The translations under genes were made by a program, and so were the position numbers. From assembly GCA_963575745.1 (NCBI GenBank), contig CAUYUJ010018722.1, positions 64,001-128,000 of the forward strand: a stretch of 64,000 nucleotides of DNA, read 5' to 3'. Origin of the DNA: Prorocentrum cordatum. Taxonomy: Eukaryota > Sar > Dinophyceae > Prorocentrales > Prorocentraceae. Positions 21,721-31,385 of the stretch are shown in pieces (the first letter of the stretch is position 1; every line of letters starts with the position of its first letter). The notes below the pieces were generated by a model. The model did no database searches and had not been told where the DNA came from. It saw only the letters and a program-made list of their open reading frames with translations.

Positions 21721-23400
21721 CTCACAGCGTTCCCCTCTCCATATTTGGACCGATCGTTCGCGCTTGACTCTGCCTCCAACCACCGCGCTGAGTACGATCA
21801 GGACCTCGAAGATGGTAGGGCGTCGCTGAGAGCACACCCCCAGAACTGCACTCCCGTGCCACGCGCGAGCGCGAGCGCCCTCTGTGATTTTGAACGACCT
21901 CCCACGACGGTGGCGGGGCCTTTCGCTGCCGGCGCGACCTCCTGGAAGTCCAGCGCCTTCAGGGAGACGATCGTTTGCCATGACCTCGCTCTGGGCAACG
22001 CGTGGAGCGAGCCTCTGGCGGGCAGATGCATTTGCTTCCGGGGTGGCGAGTGCGAGCCCCGACAGAAAAATTTCATTGGCGCGGGCGAGAACTTGCTCGC
22101 CGATACCATGATTGCCAGCCGCGTCATTGCCCAGCTTGGGAGAGCGACCGCCGTCTGCTCGTGCTTCGCTTCCTCGCCATTCGGCGACCACGCCCGCTCT
22201 TTGCGCCGAATATTGCACGTTCTTCTAAGTCAGCGTCAATTTTAGTCGAAACGCAGCCTCGGCGACGTGCGTTTTCGCCTGTGCAGCGACGGGCATTCAA
22301 AGAATTATAGCCGTGCCCACGCCTCTTGCGGCTCGGGTTTCGCCCTTCCCCAAGGCCCCCATGGGCCCCCGCGTAACTCGAGGGCCCCTGGGACCCGAGT
22401 CGTTCTTGTTTTCCGTAGTTGTAGCTCTGTCTGTCCAGATCTTGGTCAGCTGGGTTGCGCCAGTGGACTCAGGCGTGCTAGCGCCGCAGCGGAATTGGCG
22501 GGCGCGCTCGAGATGGGCCCGCGGCATCTCGGGCTGAACCTGCCGTTGGGCGAGGGCATCATCCCGAGGGGCGAGCCTCTGGAGATAGTTTTCGGCTTCA
22601 CCTGCGCCATGGGGATCTCGGGGCACAAGTTCAGGCCGGAAGCAAAACGCTACTTTATCCTTCCTGGCCTGCCGCGCGCGGTCTCTGGTTGAGAAAGAGC
22701 ATTCGGCACTTTATTGTCGGATCAAGGGGCGCCCCCGAACCGGGGAAACATGTCGGCGGATCGGCTGGCAGAGGTCGGCGGGGGAGATGCCCGGAAACCC
22801 CCGAGGTCGGCTAGGTGGCGCAGCGCGCGCCCACGTGCGACGCCTATTTCGGGCGCCGCGGTGTTCCCCGGGCACGCGGCCTCGGCGGCCTTCCCAAACG
22901 ACGAGTTGCAGATTTTTCTCTTGCACGACCAGTCTGGGCGCATTTCTCTGCTCCTTGAGATCGCGCGGTCTGAACTCTTAATTAGACGAGCCCCGCAAGC
23001 TGAAGTACATTCCGCCTACCAGCAACGCAAAGGGCGCTCCACCTCCCGATCCTAGGGTCTCACGTCGGGGCCGACAAGAGCATCCCCTGCCGCCCTTGGG
23101 GCCCTGCGCTTCCATGGCGGGCGACGCGGCTACCGCGCGCGGCAAGAGTTCTTTCCCCAGACGTCTTGAGATATCGCAGGAGCGCCCATTGAGTCGCAGG
23201 ATACGCGCTTTCCACGATGCACGCGAGGTCGAGCAGGGCCCAGCTGTCGAGCATTTGCTCAGCCTCCAGTTCGTGGAATGGTCGCGCCAGCCGTCTTTTC
23301 TCGATCTAGACTTGCGCGCCGACTACCCTGTCAATAGTAGGAGAGCGCAGAGAAGGGTGAAGGTGACCAAGATGGGAACGGGACCTAGGTGACGGATGAG
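21721..23400. other. Unassigned stretch upstream of LINE-B
   Basis: A mosaic of short open frames, several coding-like (for example 22,446-22,692 with LGLNLPLGEGIIPRGEP, and 22,860-23,055 with NDELQIFLLHDQSGRISL). It may be the decayed endonuclease half of LINE-B, but I see no catalytic endonuclease motif. Confidence 0.3.
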
Positions 23401-23755
23401 GATGAGACGATGGGGGGAGGTCGCGACGTTCTGCGAGAACTTGTTCAAGGACCCTGAGAGCGCGACGCTGCGGAAGTGGGTCTCGCATCTGTGGGCTCCG
23501 GTGCGTTTGAAATGCTTGCCGAAGAAGCTAGATTCGCAGCTGGTTAGGACATGTTTTTTCCAGTCTCACGCCAAGTACAACATGCTCCAGGGGCGACTGC
23601 GTCGCGATGAACATGCCCCGGGACCTCAGCGAGGGAACCTTAGACCCTCTGGCCGAACTCTACGTCCTTCGCGCCCGTGACCATCCGAGCGGACCCCAGG
23701 ACTGGACCTTGTGGAGACAGTGAGTTTGGTGGCGAAATGATACTGCGCGCGCCGC

Positions 23756-23830
23756 GTGGCCAACTTCAGGCCTATTGCGTTGCGCTCTTGCCTGCTGAAG
23801 TTGCACCCCGTGTGTCTGATTGAGCGCGTC
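23756..23830 (+). pseudogene. LINE-B reverse transcriptase, first motif
   Basis: Reads VANFRPIALRSCLLKL, the N-x-R-P-I-x-L-x-x-x-x-x-K-L signature that opens the fingers of non-LTR reverse transcriptases. The frame upstream contains a stop shortly before it. The frame downstream soon runs into the CTC tract, so the fingers are truncated or split. Confidence 0.7.
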
Positions 23831-24021
23831 GATCTCAGCAGCGAGCCCCTTTTTCTCGCCTGCAGTTTGCGCTTCGCCGTGGCTTTCCGGCACGTGCGGT
23901 CGCATCGACGATTGGACTTCTGGCCGAGCACGCAGAGGAGCGCGTTGACCCGTTCGCGCCGGGGAAGGGGGGGGCCTTCGCGAAGCAATTGCCGCGGAGA
24001 GATCCCGGGGCACCCAGTTTT

Positions 24022-24092
24022 TCTCCTCCTCCTCCTCCTCCTCCTCCTCCTCCTCCTCCTCCTCCTCCTCCTCCTCCTCCTCCTCCTCCTCC
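24022..24092. repeat. (CTC)n tract inside LINE-B
   Basis: About 23 perfect CTC triplets on the plus strand. It lies between the first RT motif and the active-site motif, so it expanded after the element was inserted, or split it. Confidence 0.9.
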
Positions 24093-24304
24093 CCCTCCTC
24101 CTCCTCGCAGCACCCGAAGACTGGCACCCCTTGGCGCGCGGCCCGCCGGCACACCTGCGAGCGCTGCGGCAGAGAGCAGCGGCCGGCGCTGCAGCATTTC
24201 CTTGGACGATCCCATCGATGAGTTTTACGAGGTCTGTATAGCAAACGGCTGGCGCGCCCTTTGGAACCCGAGGGCTCGACGATCTTGGGGCAACCGAACA
24301 AGAG

Positions 24305-24709
24305 ATGGAACTCCTGGTCTCCGCGGACAACGTTTACCTGTGCGCCGCCTCTCCTCAGCTGCCCAGCGCCGCGCGGGGCGCGCGGCGTCGAATTTTGAGG
24401 AAGTCCTCGCGTAGTGCAGCTCCGAGACAGCACTGGGCCACCGCGGCAGCGGACTCTGCAGCCTCAAGGGGTACTGCTGAAGGCCATGTTCCGATGAGGT
24501 CTCGATCACGTTGTTTTCGCCATCTAGGTGCGTGGGTCGCGCTCGACAACTCAGCTACTGCTGCCGTGCGTCATGCAACTCGCAAGGCCTGGGCTGCCTG
24601 GGCTAACCACAACGCCATACTTTGCAACGGGAAGGCGAATCTCGGCAATCTCCTCTGGGTTCTGGACCCAGTTGTTCGACGCGCCGCCTTTCGCTGTTTA
24701 GGGGGCTAG
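24305..24709 (+). pseudogene. LINE-B reverse transcriptase palm and thumb
   Basis: Near residue 6 the frame reads SADNVYLCAAS. In dinoflagellate elements a related [WF]-A-D-N motif occupies the place of the usual Y-A-D-D, so the second catalytic Asp is Asn. Residues about 75-130 (LGAWVALDNSATAAVRHATR and LLWVLDPVVRRAAFRCLG) match the helical region that follows the palm. The stop is at 24,707-24,709. The next 200 bp contain many stops, and the protein resumes at 24,926. Confidence 0.7.
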
Positions 24710-24925
24710 CCTCCGCAAGGGCGATGACGAGTCGATGCGATCCTATATGCAGAGACTACACCGACTGATCAGTAGGCTGTGTGAGCGACATAACATAGTT
24801 TCCGGGGGCGATTGCGTCTTCCTGTTCGGTCAGCGTTTGGCGGGCCACACCGCCAGGATGCAGACCTATGACCCGAATGTACTTGTCTCACTCGCTTTAA
24901 GGTGTAAAGACTCTGGTAAACGTCA

Positions 24926-25144
24926 ATGTCTAGAAAGGACTTAGGGAAACCAGTGCCGCCATTCTTCGTTTCACGTTTGGAGGTGGGAAAACAATTCTAT
25001 CAGTTTTATGGCACTGACTGGAAATCTCGGGCCCTGGACCCTGAAGATTGGAAGGCATCAGGATTTGACTGGCTTAGGTGGCGACATCAATATTTCGGAG
25101 GACGCGGTGAGCGCCCTAAGCAAAGGGAAGAACGACCCGAATGA
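24926..25144 (+). pseudogene. LINE-B C-terminal tail
   Basis: A 72-codon frame reading FVSRLEVGKQFYQFYGTDW and then W-rich sequence (DPEDWKASGFDWLRWRHQYF). Trp-spaced sequence of this sort closes the ADN-type elements. The stop TGA is at 25,142-25,144. Confidence 0.55.
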
Positions 25145-25150
25145 CAACTG

Positions 25151-26593
25151 GGTGCTCCTGAGCTTTCGGCAGTGTGCTGTTCTCTCTTCTGAACTCACTT
25201 TATAATATGTAGATTGAAGAAAACAGCGGATACTGAACCTTGAGTACATGGATCGACTCGGGGTGGGGAGATCTTGCGCCTCTGTCGGCTACCTCTTCCC
25301 TTGCTCTGTCGACGATGCCGGAGTTGCCCCGAGCCCGCCTGCTGCCCCGTTTTGCTCAGTTTCAGCTGGGTCCGAGTGTCTGTGCCGCCGCCCGTTTCAG
25401 GCCCCGTCTGCGCCTGCTCGCGCAGGCAAGCCCTCATATCTCGTGCGACACATGCGGCAAGGACTTCGGCGTCGCCCCGACGGCCGAGTGATAATGACGA
25501 TGATGTCGTCGTCGTCGTCGAACGTCCAGAAAGGCAGTGCGGCGTCTTCGAATGACTGCGCGGCATGCCCCCATCCTTGCAAGCACAGGGATAACGAATA
25601 GCACGGGATAGTCAGCGGAGTAGGGAACGCCACTATGGAAGCCGAGCAAGGAGGCAATGCATAATCCGCGCGCTAGCGGGCCAAGAGGGAGGGGAGAGGA
25701 GGGCGGAAGAGAGCTTGGGAGTGGTGGGGTGCTGGCATGAGACGAGCGCCTGTGCTCTGGTTCACACTGCGCCCGGCTGCCCCTTCGAGGCAGGAAGGAT
25801 AACAGAGGGGCTGTGCGCTTCCGTGGGGGGGGGTAGGGCGCATGTTGAAGTGGAGGGCGCGTTGCCCTGGCGGTCGCCGTTGGTGGTCAGCAGCGCGCCA
25901 GGAGGGACCCTGAGGAATGGTTGGGGGGAGAGCGGCGGCAACGGTCAGGAGGAGAGATTGGTCGAGACAGCCTTTCAGAACTCGTCGCGCGGCCTTCCTT
26001 CTCACAACGCCCTCGGCGCTCGCGGTGCCGTGTTTCCAGATAACCTTTCTCGGCTTAGGAGCCTTCGTTCACACCGGGGCCATGGACCAGTGCGCGAATG
26101 TGTGCGTTGGGCAAGCAAAGTCGAACCCGTGGTCGATGCGGGAGAAATCCTCCGCGATGGCCGTGAGGCTGTTGATCATGCAGCAGACTCGCGTCACCAT
26201 CAGCATATTGGTCACCGCTGTTTACTGGCCGCGGTGGACGGCCTCAGGGCACCAGTCATTGGCCATGGTGGGGGACACACCTGAACAACATGGGCAGTGT
26301 GATTACCGCCGTCGCGGGCTGATCAGGACATGTTTTCTATCCAGAAATCGTAGGAGCTGAACTCAAGAGTATGAAGTAGATGCGGCGATTTGGCACCAGC
26401 GCCACCTGTAACTCAACGAATGCGCATTGGAGATTGCATGGCGGCCGCGGGGGGAACTGCCCTAGGTACCGATCCGCACTCGCAAGCGACCGATTGCATT
26501 GCTGTCTGTCCGCGCTCGCATACACATGCGCGGACCTTAGCACACGGCGCTTGGTACGTAATCGATCTGGGGGGGCGAGCATCAGGACATTGA
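25151..26593. other. No gene recognised
   Basis: Mixed DNA. A plus frame at 25,917-26,360 (147 codons) has balanced composition (GAMDQCANVCVGQAKSNP near the middle) but no family I know. A short GTCGTC run lies at 25,505-25,520. Confidence 0.35.
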
Positions 26594-27045
26594 TGAAGGT
26601 GGTGCACAAGGGTGAAGGGAAGGGGGATGGGGAGGACCAGAAGGCGGACGAGGGACGTCAGTCTTTATGTGATTTCATGGCTCTTGACGGCATGGTCACT
26701 CCGAAGTTCGCAGTCAAAGGTCGGGATCCCCTGGCCGAGAGGAATGGTTTGGAGGACGAAGAGGAGGGGGGCGATGATGCGCAGGACGAGGAGGAGAAGG
26801 GCGAGGAGAAATGTGAGGGCCACGAGGAGAAGGAGGGCGGCGAGTGGGATACGTGGCGTTCTCCTGGGGCGGGGGGGGCGAGCCTGAGCCCGCTGCGGGG
26901 GCCCGCGGACTACGACGAGGACGACGACGAGGACTTCGTCGAGCTGGCGGACTCCAAGACCAAGGAGCGCTCGGCCCTCGTTAGCCAGGGAGTGGGAAGC
27001 AGAGGGATTGGAGGGGGAGGAACAAAAGAGCCAGGATGGCGATGA
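26594..27045 (+). CDS. Acidic open frame, unknown (low confidence)
   Basis: The end of a frame that opens at 26,380. From 26,594 it reads MKVVHKGEGKGDGEDQKADE, then an Asp/Glu-rich middle and ADYDEDDDEDFVELADSKTK. The stop is at 27,043-27,045. The acidic run follows GAG/GAC triplet repeats in the DNA, so some or all of it may be repeat-derived. The LADSKTKERSALVSQG tail is the least repetitive part. No domain recognised. Confidence 0.3.
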
Positions 27046-27195
27046 GGATGATGATGCTGATGATGATGATGATGATGATGATGTTGATGCTGATGATTGC
27101 GAAACTGATGATGCTGATGGTGATGATGATCGCGATGTAAAGTTTGTTTATGGTGATGGTGATTATGAAGATGAGGTGACGCTGATGCTGACAAT
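27046..27195. repeat. GATGAT triplet repeat
   Basis: Imperfect GAT/GATG triplets over about 150 bp. Frames give poly-Asp on the plus strand and poly-His on the minus strand. Confidence 0.85.
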
Positions 27196-27624
27196 GTGTT
27201 CGGCTTTCTCATCGGCTCCCAGTGGATACCGAGTTGCTGCGAGGGCTTCTGGAGGATGCCCTCCTCAGGTGGGGTATGAGAGGCAGTGTTGCTTGTCTTT
27301 CAGCTCGAGGTTGCAACTCCCGCTCTGCCTCTTACTCCCCCTTCCTCGGCCTGTTCCTTTTCATTCCTTCCAACCTCACCGAACCATTCGCCGCTGCCCC
27401 CCGCCCAAGGAGAACGACGCCAGCAACCCGCTGAGAGTAGAAGACTCGACTGGAGTCGATGCCTTGGGCGCCCGTGGGGGGGGGGGGCACGGTGGGAGCG
27501 CCCGTAGGGCTGGAGCGTGCGCGGGGGTCCTCACGCTCTCCACTCCTCTCCTCATTCATCTCCCTTCTATTTCGCCCTCTTCCGCTCCCCCCGTCTCCCA
27601 CCTCCTTCTCCCCCTCTCTTCCTC
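27196..27624. other. No gene recognised
   Basis: Pyrimidine-rich DNA leading into the CTC tract. Nothing recognisable. Confidence 0.45.
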
Positions 27625-27700
27625 CTGCTCCTCCTCCTCCTCCTCCTCCTCCTCCTCCTCCTCCTCCTCCTCTTCCTCCTGCTCCTGCTCCTGCTCCTGC
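27625..27700. repeat. (CTC)n grading into (CTGCTC)n
   Basis: About 15 CTC triplets followed by four CTGCTC units. The tract ends exactly at the relict spliced leader. Confidence 0.9.
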
Positions 27701-27722
27701 TCGGTAGCCATTCTGGCTCAAG
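27701..27722 (+). other. Relict dinoflagellate spliced leader (DinoSL)
   Basis: The sequence contains GTAGCCATTCTGGCTCAAG. Against the known 22-nt dinoflagellate spliced leader, 20 positions match; the differences are at leader positions 3 (C to G) and 13 (T to C). The leader is added to mRNAs by trans-splicing and is not normally encoded next to genes. Its presence in genomic DNA upstream of an open frame is the known mark of an mRNA that was reverse-transcribed and reinserted. Confidence 0.8.
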
Positions 27723-27778
27723 CGGCTTTCGCGCCCCCGCGGCCCTCTCGCGGCGCCCCGCGGCGCGCGGTGCGGCTG

Positions 27779-28156
27779 ATGGCCTCAGGGGGCAAGAGCT
27801 CCGTCGCTGTGCGTGTGGGCTCCGTTGTCGCACACTGCTCGTCGGGGCAAGTCGAGGCGGCAGCGGCACAGCTGCTACGCGCCACGGAAGGCGGCGGCCG
27901 CGCTGCGCTGGGAGCGCGTAGCGGCGGCCGTGCGATGATCGGAGGAGGGGAGGCCGCTGAGGTCGCGCTCGCTGCGTCTGCCATCGCGGCAGCCCTCGGA
28001 GGCGAGACAGTGGCCAAGGGGCTGCAGGGCCTCCGCGCCCGTGGCGGGCGCCTGCCCGGCCACATGCTGCGCGATGCCGGGAGCATTGACGCCGCTGCCG
28101 CCCTCCTGCGCCACCCTGGCGCGGCGGCGCGGATCGGTGGCGACATTACGGCCTGA
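27779..28156 (+). CDS. 125-codon frame directly behind the relict spliced leader
   Basis: The first ATG after the leader is 56 bp downstream and opens a frame of 125 codons that ends in TGA at 28,154-28,156. It reads MASGGKSSVAVRVGSVVAHC at the start and is rich in Ala and Gly. The segment VEAAAAQLLRATEGGGRAA is followed by EVALAASAIAAALGG, suggesting alternating strands and helices, loosely like small nucleic-acid-binding folds; I do not assign it. The same frame continues beyond the stop into the Hsp70-like segment, so the TGA may be a later mutation inside a longer retroposed coding sequence. There is no intron, as expected for a retroposed copy. Confidence 0.45.
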   Translation: MASGGKSSVAVRVGSVVAHCSSGQVEAAAAQLLRATEGGGRAALGARSGGRAMIGGGEAAEVALAASAIAAALGGETVAKGLQGLRARGGRLPGHMLRDAGSIDAAAALLRHPGAAARIGGDITA

Positions 28157-28545
28157 GTCAAGAAGGTGGTGGGCAGGTCGGAGATCTCCGTGGACGCCAG
28201 CGACACGGTCGGCCACCACGGCGTGTCCGAAACCAGCGTTGGCGCGAAGGCCGAGGTCAAGATGGTCGAGCCGTCCTTGCCGCAGACCGGGAACGTGGAG
28301 AAGTTTCAGTCCACGCCGGAGGACGCCTTCATTGCGAGGTACGGCCTCATGGATTTGTGCTTCTTCATCCGCAAGGCCATGCAGGAGGAGAAGCTGCAGG
28401 ACCAGTACGAGCACGAGGACAAGGAGAAGACCGAGGAGGCGGTGCAGAACACCCTTCACTGGCTCGGCGCGGCCAAGGCGGCTGATGCCGCAGGTTGCAA
28501 GGGAAAGCGGAAGGAGCTGGCGGACATCGCCAATCCGTTTTCCTC
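28157..28545 (+). pseudogene. Hsp70 C-terminal lid fragment 1
   Basis: In the same frame as the preceding 125 codons, after one stop. From about 28,330 the sequence reads RYGLMDLCFFIRKAMQEEKL, then EDKEKTEEAVQNTLHWLG, then GKRKELADIANPF. This follows the helical lid of cytosolic Hsp70 (N-x-L-E-x-Y-x-F-x-x-R, E-E-K-L, D-K-x-K, W-L-D, K-x-K-E-L, N-P-I). The lid normally closes over bound peptide. The nucleotide-binding and peptide-binding domains are absent from the window. The upstream 50 codons do not match Hsp70 clearly. Confidence 0.65.
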
Positions 28546-28571
28546 TGATGGTGTTTGGCAGCTGTTTTCGC

Positions 28572-28643
28572 GAGGACCGCTTCGAGGCGAAGTACTGCTT
28601 TGCGAACTACTGCTACACAGACCGCAACATCCTGCCTGTTTGA
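28572..28643 (+). pseudogene. Hsp70 lid fragment 2 (short)
   Basis: In another frame the DNA reads RFEAKYCFANYCYTDRN before a TGA at 28,641-28,643. This repeats the A-K-x-x-L-x-x-Y-C-x-x-x-R-N start of the lid. It is a second, shorter copy of the same protein segment, placed after fragment 1. Confidence 0.55.
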
Positions 28644-28662
28644 GCGTCATGGGTGAGACCTT

Positions 28663-28767
28663 CAGGCGAAGTACGGCCTTGCGAATTACTGCCTCACCAC
28701 GTGCAACACGTCGCAGGCAGAGCGGCTGCAGAGCAGGAAGGACACGGTCGCCTGGCTCGAGTCGTAG
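28663..28767 (+). pseudogene. Hsp70 lid fragment 3
   Basis: In a further frame the DNA reads QAKYGLANYCLTTCNTSQAE and then a segment ending DTVAWLES with a TAG at 28,765-28,767. It matches the lid start and the W-L-D/E position of fragment 1, with a shorter spacing. Three serial copies of one Hsp70 segment suggest tandem duplication or repeated mRNA insertion. Confidence 0.55.
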
Positions 28768-29544
28768 TTTGGCGACCGACCGAAAGGGAAGGCTCGACAC
28801 AGCTCTACGCCGCGGCTGGGATGATCGAGTCACAGCTAGCGGCTGCGCGCCATGCCATCGCGCAGCTAAGCCAGCAGCCCACGGACCAGAAGGCCCGCGG
28901 GGGGGAGGTCGAGAAGACGCTCCTCTTCTTCTTCGGGAGCGCGATCGGGGCTGCAGGCGCTGGTGCTTCGAGCGCCGCGAATGCCCCTCTGTGAGCCCTC
29001 GACTCTCTGGCTTGGCTTCGCCGAAGGGCGGAGGTCCAGCGGACGGCAGGGGCGCGGCGGCCGAGGCGCTGGGCTCGGCTCGAACAACTCGGGCCCGCCT
29101 GCCCGTTCGGGGGCGCGTGCGGGGCGGCCCGTGGCGGCTGCCGGGGCTCTCGTCCCCGCGGGGTGGCGGGTGGCTGTGGCCTCTTTCCTCGGGGGGGCTG
29201 GTGCTCGGGCAGCTTGGCTTTCGGGGTGCTGTGGGGCTCCTCGTCGCCGCCGTGATGGGTCGTCTCGCGGACGCGCTCACGGTGGGTTTGTCTGAATCGC
29301 ATTCAGGGGCAGGCCAAGCCAAACCAAGCTCCTCCTTCCTCCCTCCGTTCTGCTCCTTATTTCTGATTGCATCGTTCTTCTGTCCGCCTCCTCCATCCGT
29401 TTTCCTCCGCTCTCCGTTCCCTCTCCCCCTCCTGCTCCTCCTCCCCCGTCCTTCACTCCCCCGCCACTCACCATTGACGTCGAATCGGTCTTGAAGGCTT
29501 TATCTAGTCAGGACGTGAAGGAGCCCACTGGTTGCACCCGACTG
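28768..29544. other. No gene recognised
   Basis: GC-rich DNA with open frames on both strands of Ala/Arg/Gly-rich composition, then a pyrimidine-rich run at 29,320-29,475. Nothing recognised. Confidence 0.45.
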
Positions 29545-29735
29545 GGTCGCATCCGTTGGACTCGGCAGCTGATGGTGACAGGTATCGCGTACAGCGTGCA
29601 GTGGTGTGACACACAGGACATGACGGCCGATGGGCACACCAAAAGAGGCATCGACCGTGAATTACTCCTACAAGCGATGGGAAGTATTCGGTCATTCAAG
29701 ACTGATGTGAAACGGGTACATTCCTACAGAGGAGA
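29545..29735 (+). pseudogene. Ty1/copia polyprotein tail (RNase H end)
   Basis: A plus frame reads RQLMVTGIAYSVQWCDTQDM and continues TADGHTKRGIDRELLLQAM, then SFKTDVKRVHSYR. The V-x-W-C-D-T-x-D-M-x-A-D-x-x-T-K pattern closes the RNase H domain of copia-type LTR retrotransposons, where the enzyme removes RNA from the RNA/DNA hybrid. Only the last ~60 residues are present. No integrase, RT or LTR pair is visible nearby, so this is a 3' fragment. The frame remains open to 30,102, but that part has no recognised content. Confidence 0.75.
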
Positions 29736-31199
29736 GCGGGCAACTGCTTCTGAGCCTGGCTCACAACCAGCCCGCAGTTACGGTATGAGCACAGGCGTGG
29801 GGACCACTCGCTTGCCGTTGCGTGGTCACGGGCTCTTGTCTTGCATAACGAATTTTGGTGTCCGAAGGTTTCGTCGGATACCCACCGCCATTGCTTTTCA
29901 GATGGGCCCACTGCTTGCTCCGGGCGGTGGCTGCGCCCCTTCTGCAAATATTTCTGAGCCGGCCTATGGTGATGATGGTACGGCGGGCCCCCTCCGCAGC
30001 AATAGGCATTTGACTTTCGGATACCTTCTTGCCAACGCAGAAAGGGTTGCCCGCTGTTTTTTGTTGACCTACTGCTGCTACGTCATGCTAGCTGCCATGT
30101 AGCTTGTCGCGGCGACTTCCCTGTCCTGACTGTGAACGGATGTCGAAGGCGAGATGCGAGCAACGGGTTTGCGTCCCGACGCCGCTTGGGCTCAAGCGAC
30201 GTCGCCCAATTTGACTGCCTCATTTGTGGGGCTCTATCGCATCCGAGCAGCGGACAATAGAGACGCCCACATCCTTCGACGATGCGCTGTCTTTTCTCTT
30301 GTCTACTTACCCATACGCACAATATGGAGAAGTCATGGTCTACTATACTACGCTTGAGTGGGTGAAGCGCACAACGAGGACAGCATAACAAGTTCTAGTT
30401 AAGAGCAACGATTGGTGCTCGTCTTGGACGCGCTGGGTGTGAAAACTTGCATACAGAGTGGCAGCGGCAGACAGCAGGATATGGACATGGAAAGCAGCGC
30501 ACTGGATGCCCGAAGACGACATTCGTGCCAGACGAGCACCCCATGGACCGAAGAAGCGGTGGACAGACGATATCATCAGCTATCTCAAGAGCAACGGCAC
30601 ATAATCATATAACAGTAACATATACACAGTGATCTCGTCATTTACGGCAAAGCAATGGCAAGCAATGGGGAGCAGCTACTGTTCTGGTACATGAGAGAAT
30701 ACCTTGAGAGCTCCGATTTCTGAGGGCTGCGGCCCATTCCGCCCATCCCCCCGGGGACGCGCTGCGGCGCGATGGTGGCGGTTCGTTCGTTCGTTCGTAT
30801 ACTACGCTTAAGGCGTAACGTATGGCACGGCTCACAATACCGTTTTCAATGTTATCGTTCCTTCCCTCCCCTTCCCCTCTATCCTCGTTCCCCCCCATAT
30901 CCTCCTCCCCCCCGTCTCCATCCTTCCTCGTTCCCTCTCTTCCCTCGCTCTTCCGCTTCCATCGCTCCAGCCGGCGAGGTTTCCCCCCACCTCCTTTTGT
31001 CTTGCCCCGCCGCGGCGCCCCGCTCGTGCCGAGCCCGCGGCGCCCGCCTGCCCGCCGCCGTCGCGCCGCCCGCCGCGCGCCCCCGCGTGGAAGAAGGGGC
31101 GAAGGAGGCAACGACGATCACGACGACGAGACCTGCACAGATTTCTTGGATCCGAGCGGTCCTCGAACAGTTCGTGTTGATGTTGTTTCTTCCTTCCAA
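29736..31199. other. No gene recognised
   Basis: Mixed DNA that includes less GC-rich stretches (30,250-30,660). A leader-like word ending GGGCTCAAG at about 30,187-30,195 is discussed among the rejected items. No coding motif found. Confidence 0.45.
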
Positions 31200-31385
31200 A
31201 AGAGGCGCAGGTGTACGAGGGGGGGTGGGAGACAAGGAAAAGGCGGAGGCGGAGGAGGAGGGAAGAACAGGAGGAGGATGAGGAGGAGGAGGAAGAAGAG
31301 GAGAAGGAAGAGGAGGAGGAGGAGGAGGAGGAGGAAAAGGAGGAGGAGGAGGAAGAGGAGGAGGAGGAAGGGAAGAGGAATCCGT
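31200..31385. repeat. GAG/GGA/GAA purine tract
   Basis: About 140 bp of imperfect GAG, GAA and GGA triplets on the plus strand. Frames encode poly-Glu or Arg/Lys-rich runs. Confidence 0.9.

Larger units (their letters stand above)
23401..25150 (+). mobile_element. LINE-B: degenerate retrotransposon with ADN-type RT
   Basis: A second LINE-like relic of a different family from LINE-A. It carries the RT opening motif at 23,756-23,803 and an SADNVYLCAAS active-site segment at about 24,320-24,352. A post-RT helix pair (AWVALDNSATAAVRHATRKA) lies near 24,530-24,590. A C-terminal GTDWKSRALDPEDWKASGF block lies near 25,010-25,066. The order is that of a non-LTR RT. Stops and frameshifts are frequent, and a (CTC)n tract is inserted between the fingers and palm parts. 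Confidence 0.7.

Noticed and set aside
27010-27045. Reverse-complement leader-like word (GAGCCAGGATGGC)
   Set aside because: Only about 13 of 21 positions match the leader complement. It lies in coding-like, repetitive sequence.
30165-30200. Second possible relict spliced leader (word ending TTGGGCTCAAG)
   Set aside because: About 17 of 22 positions match, and only with a gap. No open frame follows at a sensible distance. Chance is a fair explanation.
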